Below, piece by piece: positions 24,255-35,804 of a DNA stretch of 64,000 nt (its first letter is position 1; every line of letters starts with the position of its first letter). The stretch is from Evernia prunastri (taxonomy: Eukaryota; Ascomycota; Lecanoromycetes; Lecanorales; Parmeliaceae). A program made the translations under genes and the position numbers. The DNA is taken from contig NKYR01000059.1 in the NCBI GenBank assembly GCA_003184365.1, positions 160,249-224,248 of the forward strand, given 5' to 3'. The notes beneath the pieces are model-generated. The model was given only the letters and a program-made list of their open reading frames with translations, was not told the DNA's origin and made no database searches.

Positions 24255-25161
24255 CCACCCAGGAGGAACAAGACCTCGAATGCCTATCCCAACCCCAACC
24301 CCAACCCCAACACCTCTGTTCGGCAATAGTCAAATCCCCCCACCACCCACCACTCACCAAGGAGATGAGCTGTGCATCGATCGTACCAGTTAGTACGAGT
24401 GAACAAAACCGAGAAAAGACACACGGGGAGGAGAGGGGGGAAGGGGGAAGGGGGAGAGGGAAGCACACCAGCAGCGAGCTCGACAGGTTCCGAAAATAAA
24501 CAAATCAATCCATCTTGATTCGTTCGAATCGATCTATCTAAGCTAAGCTCCAGAGGCGACAAACGCAGCCTAGCTACCCTGCGCCACCGAGCCAGCCAGC
24601 CAGCCATCATCAAGCCAACCGGAAAATGCCCACGGTATTCGTCTTAGCTCACTCATGCAAAAGCTCGAGTCCTCCCCACAGAGATGCCCATGGATGCGTA
24701 TATGCTGTACTAGAGACCACGTTTCCTTCCCGCGCTTCGAAAAGCCACCACCCTCCTCCTCGGCGGTGGTGAAAGATGTCTAGAAGGTCTAGTCGACAGC
24801 TTTTTGTGATGGGCCGGTAAAGGGTATTCCGGTAAGATGTGATATAATTTTTTTCTATGTCGATGACAAGCGAATTGCCAGAGTGAAATGCCAAATGGTG
24901 CGCCTGCAATGCGAGCGTCAAAGCTGGGGGGGAATAATGATCGAATATCGTAAAATCGTCATCGAAAAGGGACCTCTCGTTTGCAAATGCCAAAGCTAAG
25001 TATCACCGCTGGTCTTCAAACCTTCCATCCAGGCTTGGTTGCGAAATCTCCAAGTTTCGTTCTATCCATAGAACGCCAATTGATACGTGTCTGCCCTTAG
25101 TCATCCATATCGCAGGGCAGTCGTCAAACAACGGAAATCTCGCCCTATGTTAGAAGATGTT

Positions 25162-28100
25162 CTACACGTCAATCATTTCTGCGTCGTCCGCAAGCACTTC
25201 GTCTGCAGGGCCCCAATTGCCTTCAAATATTGTAGCACCTGCTCGTCTCCTGGACTCAGCCCATTGAACGCCTATCGTCCCAAGGATCTGATCCACCACT
25301 GGCCGGTTGATTGTTTCTGGTGAAATCATCCAACGGACAATCTTGTCAAGAGCTTCTGGGTCGTTGGAGTCGATCATGAAGGCAGGTGGGTGAGCGAGCT
25401 CACCAGATCGATGGAGCTTGAACGGGCCGTTTTCCATCTCCTTGTTACGTCGGCCGCGCAAGAATTTGGGAGAACCAAAATCGTCTCCACCAGAATCTGA
25501 TCCATAAAAGTCTTCGACTGATTCGTCTTGAGAAAGTGGTTTCCCCGAAGAGTCACGGAGGACATTGCTGGCCTCGGAGCTCCATGTCAGGCTTGGAACG
25601 TCGCTCATGTCACCTGTCCTCAGTCGTTGCCATGATGCTCCATTCTCTGGGAGCATAACATTGCCTGCTATCTCGAGCATGATGAGTCCGAGAGCGAAGA
25701 CATCTCCGGGTTTGTCGAACTGGCCCCTGAGTATTTCGGGTCCGATATACTCTCGATCGCCTTCTCCATCTATGCCTGGCTGAGCTGGCCACCGGGTTGC
25801 CATGCCAAAGTCAGCAATCTTCAAGACGCCTTCAAACGTGATCAAGACGTTGGCTGGTTTGAGATCTAAATGGATAAAGCCCGAATCATGGATGTGCTTG
25901 AGGCCACGCGATAGTTCGAGCAGAATCTTCCAGATTCTGAAGTCGTCAAGTCGAGCTTTGCGTCCTACTTGATCAAGGAATGAGTCCAAGCTACCCTCTT
26001 CGCAAAATTCTGTTTGGATATACAGGTGATTCTTGTGCTCCCAGCTGTCACAGAGCTGTATGGTATGATCAGACAGTCCAAGCGCTTTCAATGTGTTGAC
26101 TTCCTGAAGCTTTCGCTGTCGGTCTTTTGGGCCAATGTACGCGTTGCGCGACTTTTTGACAGCCCAGACACGATCTGGTAACGGTGTCCTGGGTGAATTC
26201 CGGGCCAGAGGGATCGAGAAGTAACTGCGAGAACTCTGGAACTCCTGTTTCTGCTTTACACGATATACTTGTGAGAACTCGCCAGTGCCGATAAGGTCTA
26301 CTTTATCAAAACGAGAAGTCAGAACGGGGTCGACTTCGACAGCAACCAAGCCATGAGAAGGCGTCATGCCAGATGTCGATTTGTTGAACGAGGCGAAGGA
26401 GTCCCTGGGAGCAGTCGGAGTTGCAGGAGGATACATCGAGGCGCTGCTCGTCGAGGCGGTTATAGGCTGCAGCTGCTCATTTGCACGCGCAGATATCGAC
26501 AGGCCACTTGGGTCAGGCGGGATCATGCTTCCTTTGGGTGTACGAGGGGACAAATGCTGCATTCGATGACTTAGAGGGCTGGCTGGAGACAGAGGACTAG
26601 GTTTAGCTTTTGATCTGCTTGAAAGGAAGTTTGACGTGAGGGAGGATGTCTTGCGGAGTGGAGTCGGTGACTTCATGTTCCGCAATAGACGAGAATATGT
26701 AAAAGAGCGGGCCATCGAGGAAAAGTCTCTGGATCTCAGGGCGGTTGATGGAGAATCCTCCAACAAGCCTTCACTGTCTCCATCCACACTTCCTAATGGT
26801 ATCCCAATTGGAATCAACTTACAATCCTGCTCATGCTGGGAAGACTGAGTCCTCGCACCAACAGATTTACCGAATCCGGGACTAGCCAGGTCCTTGCGCA
26901 TCGCACTTCCTCCGAATGATGCCTGGTGGGCGCTACCCGGAATGCTGGCTTGCTTCGTTGGGGTTGGAGGAATGTCGCATTCAGCGCTGGACTGACTATC
27001 CCCTTGTTTAGGCGATGATTGCAAGTCGTCAATGTCGGTATTGAGGTAGCTGGACGTTCGTCGAAGGCTGCCACCCATACTGCTGCCAAATATACTGACA
27101 CCTTTCCCAAAGGTCTCCGGCGCTAGGCGTGTGGTGTGCGGGTTGAATGGTGTCGATGGTGTGCCGAAGGAGTGCCTGGCATGATGAGCTTTTGCATACG
27201 TGTTTTCACGCGGCGCTGATGGGGATGGGATCTCTGCAAGGCTGTGGCGTTTGCAAGGCGTGTCCGGCATGGAATTTTTGCTTGCGCCAAACCCAGCTTG
27301 CGTATCGTCTACATTCTTATGGCGCTTTGAAATAAGTCCGGTCGACATAAAAGCTGCGGGTAGTGGTTTGACTAGCTTGTAGTTTTCGGGCGTTGCAAAA
27401 GAAGCACCGGAAGAAGTCTGGCTTGATGAGCTTCCGTCGCGAGAGTTGGGCCGTGCAGCCCCTACTGGGAGCGATTTCGAAAAATCTACAAATGTTCGTC
27501 GCTGCTCAGGCTGCCGGATCGGAATGTGAGTAGGCGAATCTTCTGCCATGCTCGAATTGGAAGTCGATTGGGATATAGTGCGTGACAGAGGATGACGTTG
27601 CGGTTGTGATGTTTGGCTCGACCCATTCTGCTTCGTGCCATGCTGAGATATGGGATGTGCAGAGGCATTTGGAAGACTACCCTGGGAAGAGAATGGGCTG
27701 TCGCGGGCCATAGAAGGCAGGACGCTATCAAGCGACATTCGAAGCCTGCTTTTCTGTGAAGCTTGTCCAGGCGTGGCGAAGTCAAGGGCAAGGTCAGTAT
27801 TTGGCTTTGATCTGGCAAACAATGGCTTATCGTGTCTTTGCTGCAAAGTTGTCCTCCGCAGCGATGATGTCCGCTTAGGCGCCGCTGACAAGTGGTCCAC
27901 TGGAGCACCTGGGTCCATGCTCATTGTTGAGTCGGTCGTGGATGGCTCGTCATGCTCCTCAAATGCCGCTTCATGATCGAAGATATTGAAGTCCGTATTG
28001 AACAAGCCTCCGTGCAAACTCCTCCTCTTCCTTGACGGGCTTCCCGGATTGGCCTGATCCAAATTCATGATTCCGTCGCTCCTCTTCAGCGGACTGGATT

Positions 28101-28719
28101 TTGCGCCCCAGCTATTGCCTTTCTCAAAGTTCCTAGTCGCACGGGCCGGCGCAAAGGGACTGCTGTCTGATGGAGCCGCATGCGTTTTAAATCGAGTGTC
28201 TGGCATCGAATCAACGGGAGGACTAGCACTTCGCTCGTCCCTGTTCTCCTGATCGTCACTTGATCCGGCGGACGACTGTGGTGTAGCGTTCCCATGGCTT
28301 CTTGACTCGCTCAGTGTTCTCTTTCTTGGACTTCGCTGGATGCTATTGGAGCGTGATGGGTTGCGCATAGGACTCAATTTTCGAGTGGCAGGTCTGATCT
28401 TCCGTGCACTGTGGGGGTAAGGAAGTACCAGGGAAGATGGAGAAGACACATGGGTAGGCGAGAGCATGCTTGCCGATATGGACCGGTTTGGAGGTGGTTC
28501 TCGTGAGGGCGAAAGCGGAGAGCTGGGTGATGGAGATGTTGACTTTGAAGTAACTAGACGAAAAGCTGGACCTCTTGATGGTGACCTGGAAAGAGAGCGC
28601 CGTAGTTGTCTGAAAGCTGAAGCTGGGTCAACATGGTGTATGTGAGTTGGCGACGGGAAGTGTAACGTTCCACCAGCATCGCCATGCGAAGAGTATGATC
28701 CGACCATAAGTATTGTCAC
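25162..28719 (-). CDS. wee1: Wee1/Swe1-type mitosis-inhibitor protein kinase
   Basis: A single-exon frame of 1,185 residues. The first 800 residues are disordered, rich in Ser/Pro/Arg with many SP and TP sites, and include the conserved GTLHFPSPTHIHHVDPASA. The kinase domain spans roughly residues 800-1160: glycine loop LIGTGEFSQVYRV, WAVKKSRNAY with the ATP-binding Lys, EFCEEGSLDSFL, catalytic loop IHLDLKPANVLI (HLD instead of HRD, as usual for Wee1), DFGMATRW, and EYIGPEILRGQFDKPGDVFALGL. Wee1 kinases phosphorylate the inhibitory Tyr of Cdc2/Cdk1 and delay entry into mitosis. An acidic insertion (DFYGSDSGGDDFG) lies between the late kinase subdomains. The start is the first Met; MVGSYSSHG five codons later is an alternative. 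Stability is probably governed by phosphorylation of the N-terminal tail, as known for the family. Confidence 0.95.
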   Translation of the reverse strand: MTILMVGSYSSHGDAGGTLHFPSPTHIHHVDPASAFRQLRRSLSRSPSRGPAFRLVTSKSTSPSPSSPLSPSREPPPNRSISASMLSPTHVSSPSSLVLPYPHSARKIRPATRKLSPMRNPSRSNSIQRSPRKRTLSESRSHGNATPQSSAGSSDDQENRDERSASPPVDSMPDTRFKTHAAPSDSSPFAPARATRNFEKGNSWGAKSSPLKRSDGIMNLDQANPGSPSRKRRSLHGGLFNTDFNIFDHEAAFEEHDEPSTTDSTMSMDPGAPVDHLSAAPKRTSSLRRTTLQQRHDKPLFARSKPNTDLALDFATPGQASQKSRLRMSLDSVLPSMARDSPFSSQGSLPNASAHPISQHGTKQNGSSQTSQPQRHPLSRTISQSTSNSSMAEDSPTHIPIRQPEQRRTFVDFSKSLPVGAARPNSRDGSSSSQTSSGASFATPENYKLVKPLPAAFMSTGLISKRHKNVDDTQAGFGASKNSMPDTPCKRHSLAEIPSPSAPRENTYAKAHHARHSFGTPSTPFNPHTTRLAPETFGKGVSIFGSSMGGSLRRTSSYLNTDIDDLQSSPKQGDSQSSAECDIPPTPTKQASIPGSAHQASFGGSAMRKDLASPGFGKSVGARTQSSQHEQDCKLIPIGIPLGSVDGDSEGLLEDSPSTALRSRDFSSMARSFTYSRLLRNMKSPTPLRKTSSLTSNFLSSRSKAKPSPLSPASPLSHRMQHLSPRTPKGSMIPPDPSGLSISARANEQLQPITASTSSASMYPPATPTAPRDSFASFNKSTSGMTPSHGLVAVEVDPVLTSRFDKVDLIGTGEFSQVYRVKQKQEFQSSRSYFSIPLARNSPRTPLPDRVWAVKKSRNAYIGPKDRQRKLQEVNTLKALGLSDHTIQLCDSWEHKNHLYIQTEFCEEGSLDSFLDQVGRKARLDDFRIWKILLELSRGLKHIHDSGFIHLDLKPANVLITFEGVLKIADFGMATRWPAQPGIDGEGDREYIGPEILRGQFDKPGDVFALGLIMLEIAGNVMLPENGASWQRLRTGDMSDVPSLTWSSEASNVLRDSSGKPLSQDESVEDFYGSDSGGDDFGSPKFLRGRRNKEMENGPFKLHRSGELAHPPAFMIDSNDPEALDKIVRWMISPETINRPVVDQILGTIGVQWAESRRRAGATIFEGNWGPADEVLADDAEMIDV

Positions 28720-29771
28720 GGGAAGGGAGATGCTTTATTTTCTCTTTTCTGACGTCGGTCGGCTGATGACGAATGTTTGATTTGATCCGCTCTCTTGTGA
28801 TGGATATCAGCGACGACAGCTGATGCAGATGTGTGTTGTTCCAGTGTTCCAGAGTGAGAACCTGCTCCTGGTGTCCTTGCGAAAAGCAGCCGCGTCTTAT
28901 TGGATATCTGTGTACACAAACAAAAGCTGTCGCATACGCGCTGAAACGTGTCTCGGGAATGTTGCCAAAGGAATGTGCGTCAGAAGTCCAGTTCACCCCG
29001 AGCCAATCTCCTCAGCCTACCACCCCATCCACCTCTTCTTGTAGTTGACCTCGCTGATGATAGGGTTTTCCGGATTGCGGGGAAGGCTGTATCGCAATAC
29101 CTGGGCTCAGTGGTGTTAGTCCGATGTCTGAGGGCAGAGTTGGGATTTGGAGATTGCGCAAGACTCGAGTATAGGCTGTTATAGAAAGAGCGTATTGCGC
29201 GTCGTGTCCTTAGCAAGAAGATGATGTTGGATGACAGGTTGTGAGAAGTTGTTGCCTTTGGACTCATAGTCTCATGGGGAAGACGCGTACCGGTAAACAA
29301 AACTGTAGCCGAGATGTGACGCTAGTCAATTTTGGTACTAGACAGGTTCTGACAGCAGCCGCGATGGCATGGGATCCTTGTCGGAGATCTACAGCATTTG
29401 CTACCTGGTATGTTGCTGAAGTAACTCAACATATACTGTAGTAGTAAACCGTGGGTACTTGGCTGCGCTTTTGATGCCTGCGAAGCCGTCTGCGCTGTAC
29501 TCCGTATGGTGTTTATTATGACTCAATTACTGAATTAAGCAATGAATCGAGTAGTCAACATAAATCAATCAATGAATAAATAATCAGTCATCATGAGTAA
29601 AGTGACAGATTACTTCCGCAGAATGACTTACATCCTACGATAGCAACGAGACTCAGGCGAGAGACGATGAGACATTTAACCAACAATTCACCAAGATTTT
29701 GTCTTGGCGAAATTATATTTCCATCGGAGGAACGCTGAGTCTCCGAGAATCATCACCCTGAACAAGCAATC
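28720..29771. other. Intergenic, Wee1 upstream region
   Basis: No gene recognised. It should contain the wee1 promoter and leader on the minus strand. The part at 29530-29600 is AT-rich with repeated AATCAATGAAT-like words. Confidence 0.5.
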
Positions 29772-30249
29772 ATGTCACCAAATATCGTGTGTTTGCGCAA
29801 CGATGACACCTTTCCCATCACGCTAACTTGAACCATAGACGGAAGAAGATGATCATGCTACCTCGAGACATATCTGTGACCTTCCAGGGGTGCCTGCACC
29901 AACAGCTTCAAGGGAAGACCTGCAAGCTTATCTCACCCAATTCTTTCGCGCTATTTACCCCACTAGAACGCTCGGCGAAGCAAAAGAATGGGCAAGGCGG
30001 CTTCCCGCGGATGGATGTACTCTTTACAAAATGAAGGGGGAAAATTGGCAGGAAGAATTTGGTTCAATGGGATGGCCTATATACAACCACTTGACGTTCG
30101 GTAAATACGGCTGGGGAAGTTGTCTCGTAAAACCCGATACGAAAAAGATGCCATTATTGTTGATTGAAGCGTGGGGGGGATCCTATTGGCCTCGGCTCAA
30201 GGTTGCTACACCGATACCGGTCTTCTCGGATTCCGTCGAAGGACTCTGA
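29772..30249 (+). CDS. Small protein with SAM-like helical domain (hypothetical)
   Basis: Exon 29772-29786 (MSPNI) joins exon 29839-30249 across a 52-bp intron (GTGTGT donor, CATAG acceptor), giving 141 residues. The region from SREDLQAYLTQFFRAIYP through TLGEAKEWARRLPADGCTLY and WQEEFGSMGWPIYNHL to FGKYG resembles a sterile-alpha-motif-like bundle found in many uncharacterised filamentous fungal proteins. SAM-like domains usually mediate protein-protein binding. The last 45 residues do not look conserved; the GTAAAT inside GGTAAATACGG near 30101 could be a further donor, so the 3' end is doubtful. No neighbour points to a role. Confidence 0.45.
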
Positions 30250-31796
30250 GAGCTTTGGTGGAAGAAGGGTGTCCGAACATTCATCTTCCCCATCGTCTGC
30301 ACAACAGCACTCACGGTCTTGCTCCGCACTGTCAACTTGTATAACGGAAGCCAGGCTGCCCATGGTCACCGAGGGATCCCAGAAGAAGGATTCAAGATCA
30401 GACAATGCAGGGTTCCATAAGGAGGTTGAAGCTCAGGGCATCAGGTTTCGGCGGCTTTTCTACTATGACATAGATTAACAAAACAAATTTAATCGCGGAG
30501 GTATTTCCACCGGTACTCTTACAACGCCACGAAACAATCGTGTACCATCATTGCCATCCTATCAGTCCCCCCAAGGTGGTCACAGAAGGTGCAAGAGTAT
30601 AGACTATAGACGTTAGTCCAACTAATCACGATGTGAGACCCTTCGTCTATGGCTTGCTTCGTTAATACGACGAAGATCTTAGCCTGCACGATGCATAGGA
30701 AAAAGCACGTAAGATTAAAGAAAATGGGCGAGCAGTCCTAAGGTTCAATAGACCAAACAGCTTGGTGGTTACGGTAATATGGTAGATCAATGAATAGAGT
30801 CCCTATAGTAAGTTGAAGTGAGTGCAGAGTCTAGTATCTTTTATTACTATTCTGAACGTTTGATTTCTTGGACAGACACGATTTGACCATACTTCCAAAT
30901 CATTCAAACATCTCTTCCCGTCGTGACTCTAGTCATCACCGAATACAATCATTCCCAAAAGAACGAACGCAAGTATACCAAGGGTTTCGATATCGCCTTT
31001 GTCGTCTATACAGGTGCCCTCCGTATCTTCCACGCAATTGCAGCTACTGGATGGGTTGAAAATAGCACAACCTTCCCAGCCTTTCTCAAGCGCAAACCAG
31101 CAAAGCCAAGGCAAGGTTGGGTGCCTTCAATCCGGTCAGGCAGCTAGCTATTGAAAAGGAAAGGGCCAAGAGGAGCAGAAATCGGCTTCCTTTTCACCAT
31201 GATATAGACTAAGGGATTAGTTTCCGTCCCTCAAGAAGCCAAACGTAGGTGTCAGATAGCTTCAAACAAGAAACACTGGATTTGATTAACAGCTTTCGGA
31301 GAAAATCTATGACATACTTGGCTAATCTGAAAGGTAGACAAGGCAGACGACTTCTCGTCAACGATTAAACAAATGATGGCTCAATCTGTCTAGGATGCTT
31401 AACCTCCAGGTCGACGGATTTTCCCCTTTTGAAAGTACATGTCTGATCTCGCATACCCGCACCTTCCGGTCTCAGTTTCCTATCTTCAGCAAGGCAAGAC
31501 ATCCAAGATGGATACGGACGTTGAAAGTGTGTGCTCTGAAGAAGAGCTAGAGTCTGTATGATTACTCATTGACATGTCTCATCTTCTTCCCCACTTTTCC
31601 ATGGCTGATGTCAACATCACCGAGCTTTCTACCATTGCAGTCGAAGAAACGGACTACACGTCGAGCAGCGCGGACGACGACAGCCCCCAGCGAAGAAACC
31701 CCACACGCAATCCCCCTCCCCCCCCCAGCCTCTCTCTATTCCCCTCTCTCCTAGCCTCAACTCCACCCGTCCCGCGCGACCATTCAACCCCCCCCC
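30250..31796. other. Intergenic, nothing recognised
   Basis: Several 60-90 codon frames overlap on both strands without known motifs. The Pro-rich frame at 31574-31843 (+) lies opposite the 3' end of the secreted-protein gene and is probably its shadow plus C-rich DNA. Confidence 0.45.
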
Positions 31797-32327
31797 CTAC
31801 GCACTCGCCCCACCCACCCCCACCCGTGCCTCGCCATGACTAACATAAACCACGAACCCCTCCCTCTCCCCCACCGCCGCCCTCCCCCCCTGATACCCCC
31901 ACGCCTCCGTGACGCAGCTGCGGACCACGAGCGCGGCCGCGTGCGCCACGAGCACGAGCTGGAAGTCGTCCGCGGCGTCGAGCGCCGCGCGCGCCAGGAT
32001 GACGGAGCAGGTCCCGTGCGCGTACTCAATCGGCAGCGCGGCGGCGCGGTCCCAGTGGCGCGGGGACATGGCGGCGGGGGAGGTGAGGAGGGCGTAGAGC
32101 GCGCTGTGGCAGTCCGGGGGGTGGATGGGGGGGAAGGTGGAGGGGAGGTAGCAGTGTGGGTCTATGGCTGTGGTGGTGGTGGTGGTGGTGTTGGTTGGGG
32201 AGGTGAGGAGGGAGCGGGGGGGTGGGGGAGGGTGCGCGTGTGGGTTGGAGCGGGGTGGGGGGTGAGGGGCGGCGCAGATTGAGAAGAGGAGGGTGAAGGT
32301 GATGAAGGGTGGACTGATGGAATGCAT
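31797..32327 (-). CDS. Small secreted protein with four conserved Cys (hypothetical)
   Basis: The ATG at 32327 starts a typical signal peptide (MHSISPPFITFTLLFSICAA). A Pro/Thr-rich linker follows, then the mature part with DPHCYLPS, HPPDCHSALYALLT, EYAHGTCSVILARAALDAA and AALVVRSCVTEAWGYQGGRA. Total length is 176 residues. The C...C...tC.I.l...iv..Cv...GG.a.vG pattern is widespread among secreted proteins of filamentous ascomycetes with no known function; the four Cys could form two disulfides. The gene is very GC-rich compared with its surroundings, and its middle carries a Thr repeat from a GGT run. A Met 17 codons earlier would spoil the signal peptide, so I chose 32327. Confidence 0.65.
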   Translation of the reverse strand: MHSISPPFITFTLLFSICAAPHPPPRSNPHAHPPPPPRSLLTSPTNTTTTTTTAIDPHCYLPSTFPPIHPPDCHSALYALLTSPAAMSPRHWDRAAALPIEYAHGTCSVILARAALDAADDFQLVLVAHAAALVVRSCVTEAWGYQGGRAAVGEREGFVVYVSHGEARVGVGGASA

Positions 32328-33499
32328 GGAGGAGGAGGAGGGTTTCGCTGGCTCAGGTGGTGAATGCTTGGGGTACATTGGAGCGAGAGGAGGGGGGCAG
32401 GATTTTTCCTTGGTTGTAGAATGGATGGCGTTCCGGGCGCTTCAAGGGGCATTCGGGAGACCGTAAGTGTGATGCCGCGCGTATTATTGTTGAGCCCGTC
32501 AAATCATGCAGAGCGGGCACAGCGGCAGTCGCGTTTCCAAGAGGTGTGCTTGCGGCTAGCTAGGCTTCTTCATGTCGATGATTATCATCTGTGGGCTTGT
32601 AGAGCCTGCTGAATCCGCTTTTCTCGCGCGGAAACCGGCTTCCTTGTTTCGCATCTTGGGCATCTGGGACATCAAGGCGGTATGCTACCGTTCTGTAGCT
32701 TGACTTCGGAGCGAAGGGTATTCGTGAGGCGTGCATGAGTCTTCGGGTGTTTGGTTCGTGGCTTGACAGCATGCGCTCTTACAATGAAAGGGGTCGTCTT
32801 CGATTTTTCCCCCGGAAATGTTTGTTAGCGGTCCAGCCCTCTGTTGATGAGTGACAACGCCTCCATCCCCCAGAACGGTAATCCCATGAGAAGTGCAGAG
32901 CTTTCCCAGACCAAACCTCCATTAAAACAGGCAGACTCCCAGACTCACAGACCCAACCCGCATAATCACTCCCATTCCCTCCCTGCCCTCCCAAAACCAA
33001 ACGGGCGCCCCTGAGCCCTCCCCTCCTCTCCCTCTCCCAAAAAGAAGCTTCCAACAACGCTCCAAGTCAACTCTATTCAGCGCGACCACCGATGCTTTTG
33101 AAAAATAGACGACTCCAAGCTATATCGAACATCGAACATCGAACAGGGGGATGACTTGACACCTACGCCGAGGCAGGAGTCCTCCTTGTGGTAATTTTTT
33201 TCCCCTAGTGTCAGGCCGCACTGTCAGTGGAGGGGAAATGAGAGGGATTGGGAGGAAGTGAAAGAAAGGTGTGTGAGTGGATTGGTGACGGTGATGATGA
33301 TAGCGATGGCGAGGGAGAGCTTCTAAAGCGCAGCATCCTATCACGGCGGTCATCAGCATCAGTATTGGGAAGGGGAGAATCACAGGGATCGATGTCCTCA
33401 GCACGCCACAAGTATCTTAGTCTAGGTTGTTCACCCGCTCGAATCTCGCTGTTGATGCATGCGCATGCTACTTGCCCACTCTCAGTACTTTCCCTTTAA
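32328..33499. other. Intergenic between convergently placed minus-strand genes
   Basis: No supportable gene. A short triple repeat of the 7-mer ATCGAAC lies at about 33124-33144. GC-skewed frames on the minus strand near 33120-33411 look accidental. Confidence 0.5.
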
Positions 33500-35439
33500 T
33501 CAAACAGCACCCTTAACCTTCCACTTCTTAACGGCAGCATCACCCCCCACGCTCACGACTTCGTTCTCGCCCGCCCATCTCACGCCATTGACGCCTTCCT
33601 TGTGGGCCTGCGAGACGCTGATGCGCTGGCCTGGCTTCTTGACGCTCCACACGAAGATCTCCGTGTCCAAGCCGCCACTGACCGCTCTCTCGCCTTTCGC
33701 GTCCCAGTCGATGCTCATGACCCTCCCCGTGTGCGCGGACCATCTCGTGATGACCGGCTCCGGGTTGTTGGGTTCGTAGACGATAATTTTGCCGGAGGAG
33801 AAGCCGACGGCCAGGTACAGGTTTGAAGCGGGGGAGAAGGCGAAGGCTGTGACTTGCGAGGGATGTGGTATGGATTTGTAGAGGTTGAGGTCGAGATCAT
33901 ACATGTGTTGTTGAGAATCGTCACCACCGACGGCAATGTGGGTTTTGCCTGCTGCGAGGATCGTAGGGGCATACTTCGTTGGCAAGTGTTTTATGACCGA
34001 GTTGTCTTTTTGGGAGAGAAGGGAAAGGCCTTTGTGAGTCGCTATCACGGTACTAGAGGAGGTCAGGGCAACGCCGCACGGTTGGCCATCTGTTTTGGTG
34101 GAAGAGCCTGTGAAGGTCCTGGCGGAGACGTCAATGGAGCGGAGGGTATCGTCCCAGCCTACGCTGTAGATACGACCAGAATTCGAAGTAGTAAGGTCGG
34201 AGATATAGTTCTTATGGGCGTCGCCATCGATGGTCTCGCCCTTTCCTGTCCCATCATAGGCACAGATGCGGCCGTCACTGCTTCCAGTGAAGAAAGTTGG
34301 GCTCGGATTATACTCCTTGTCGGCTGTGATGGCTGTAATATTTTTCTGATGTCCTTGAACTGTCCGCAAGGCACCAGGTTTTCCATCTTGGAGGTAATTC
34401 AAATCACCAGAGAGGCCCAGACTGATAATCATACCATCCGACCTGCCAGCAGGCCACACGACGCCAACCTGATGGTCCGGTATGCTGACCTTTCCTTCCT
34501 CGCCCAGCCGCCAACTCTGCACCACCTTCCCAGCCTCCGCATCCCATATTTTCACAGTCTGATCCGCGCTGCTTGTAGCAAACTTCTTCGAGTCCCTCGC
34601 CCAGGACACCGCAAAGATGCTCCCAGTATGTTCCCCCTCCCCAAGTTGCCCCTTCGCTTCCCCGGTCTTCCCATCGTAAAGCCATATTTTCTTGTCGGCG
34701 CCTACGCTGACTAACGTTCCTCCATCTGGGCTGAAAGCCACCCCATAAATGTACCTCTGATGTTTCCTCAAACTTGTGTTGAACTTAAAGGGCGCCCCAT
34801 GATAGAACACCAGACTAGTATCGTCACTTCCCGTAGCTGCTCTCAGCGGTCTCTGCTGCCTCACACTCACGCTATTAATTTGACTACTATGTCCACTGAT
34901 TTCTCCCACGGTATTCCCACTGTCAGCCGTAATGCAGTGTCCAAACTTCTCCTTCCCATCGCCGACGGCTATTATGCGTTGGCTGTCTCCATCCCAGGCT
35001 AGATCGTTGATGCGGCCGCTGATAATTGGGTATTCGCCCTTAGTGACCCCTTCGCCAACGCAGTCCCAGACTCGGACGGTACCGGAGACGTCACCACTGG
35101 CTACATAATATCCTGACGGGGAGAAGCGGGCGACGGTTGTGGTGGTCGTGTGGGAGGTGTATTGTGTTGCTTGGGAGGGGTGGTCGATCGAGCGGAGGAA
35201 AATGGACTTATTATTCTATTGTATGCGAGTTACGTTAGTCTTTCGGTATCGTGCAGGTCGGGAGCAAGAGGGTATACAGCGTAGGCTATTCGTTCGCCTT
35301 TGGGATCTGAGGAAAGTTGGGTGGGTTGACCGCGGTTGGTCGAAGGTGAGGGGGCCCAAATAGCCTCTGGTGGTCATTAGGCCGGGAAACATACTATATC
35401 TCGGACCATTTTGAATTACGTACCCGCTTTAATTGACAT
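33500..35439 (-). CDS. AIP1: Actin-interacting protein 1 (WD-repeat, AIP1/WDR1)
   Basis: Three exons (35439-35424, 35366-35278, 35215-33500) give 606 residues, the usual AIP1 length. The 16-base first exon encodes MSIKA; exon 2 adds IWAPSPSTNRGQPTQLSSDP and joins NNKSIFLRSIDHP. About a dozen WD40 units follow, such as VAFSPDGGTLVSVGADKKIW, FATSSADQTVKIWD, ERAVSGGLDTEIFVWSV and EVVSVGGDAAVKKWKV at the end. AIP1 forms two seven-bladed propellers and works with cofilin to sever and cap actin filaments in cortical patches. All junctions keep phase and use GT-AG. The coiled-coil gene lies 366 bases upstream in the same orientation. Confidence 0.95.
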
Positions 35440-35804
35440 CTTTTGGTATGTTATCGTGCCATTGACATGTTGGTTAAAAGATTGTTTACATTAGGCAAGT
35501 TCTAGGGTTGGCACCTCGCTTACGGAGAATTTGCTTGACTGACCCTTCCCCTATTTGAAGAATCTTTTCTTAGCTGTCAAGCAATCGGAACTTTACGCCT
35601 GGTCTTGATCTGTTTCTCATAATTATAAAATCGTGCTGGACGACGGTCTATTGGTATATAACTAAAGAATGCTCCTACCACCAGGATAGAATGCGTAGAC
35701 GAACCGTCTTCCCCCCCCAGCCCATGATCCTAACGCCGTTCGCCTCATGCGTAACTTTCCGCACGCCCCAGAGTATCGTACCGAAAACGCCATTAAACAA
35801 ATCT
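35440..35804. other. Intergenic, AIP1 promoter region
   Basis: About 365 bases lie between the stop of the coiled-coil gene and the AIP1 ATG, both on the minus strand. No further gene was seen. Confidence 0.6.

Larger units (their letters stand above)
21840..25161. other. Intergenic region rich in simple sequence
   Basis: No gene with support. Long frames here are by-products of low complexity: a C-rich tract at 22960-23240 and the hexamer array at 23620-23979 stay open in many frames. Tandem repeats are listed separately. A C4A2-type run (CCCCAA repeated) lies at 24284-24310 and is too short to be telomeric. Confidence 0.6.

Noticed and set aside
24284..24310. CCCCAA repeats as an interstitial telomere
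   Set aside because: Only about four units, and not the TTAGGG-type repeat expected in filamentous ascomycetes.
33854..34714. 286-codon plus-strand frame
   Set aside because: It lies antisense to AIP1, whose WD repeats are certain. It is a shadow frame.
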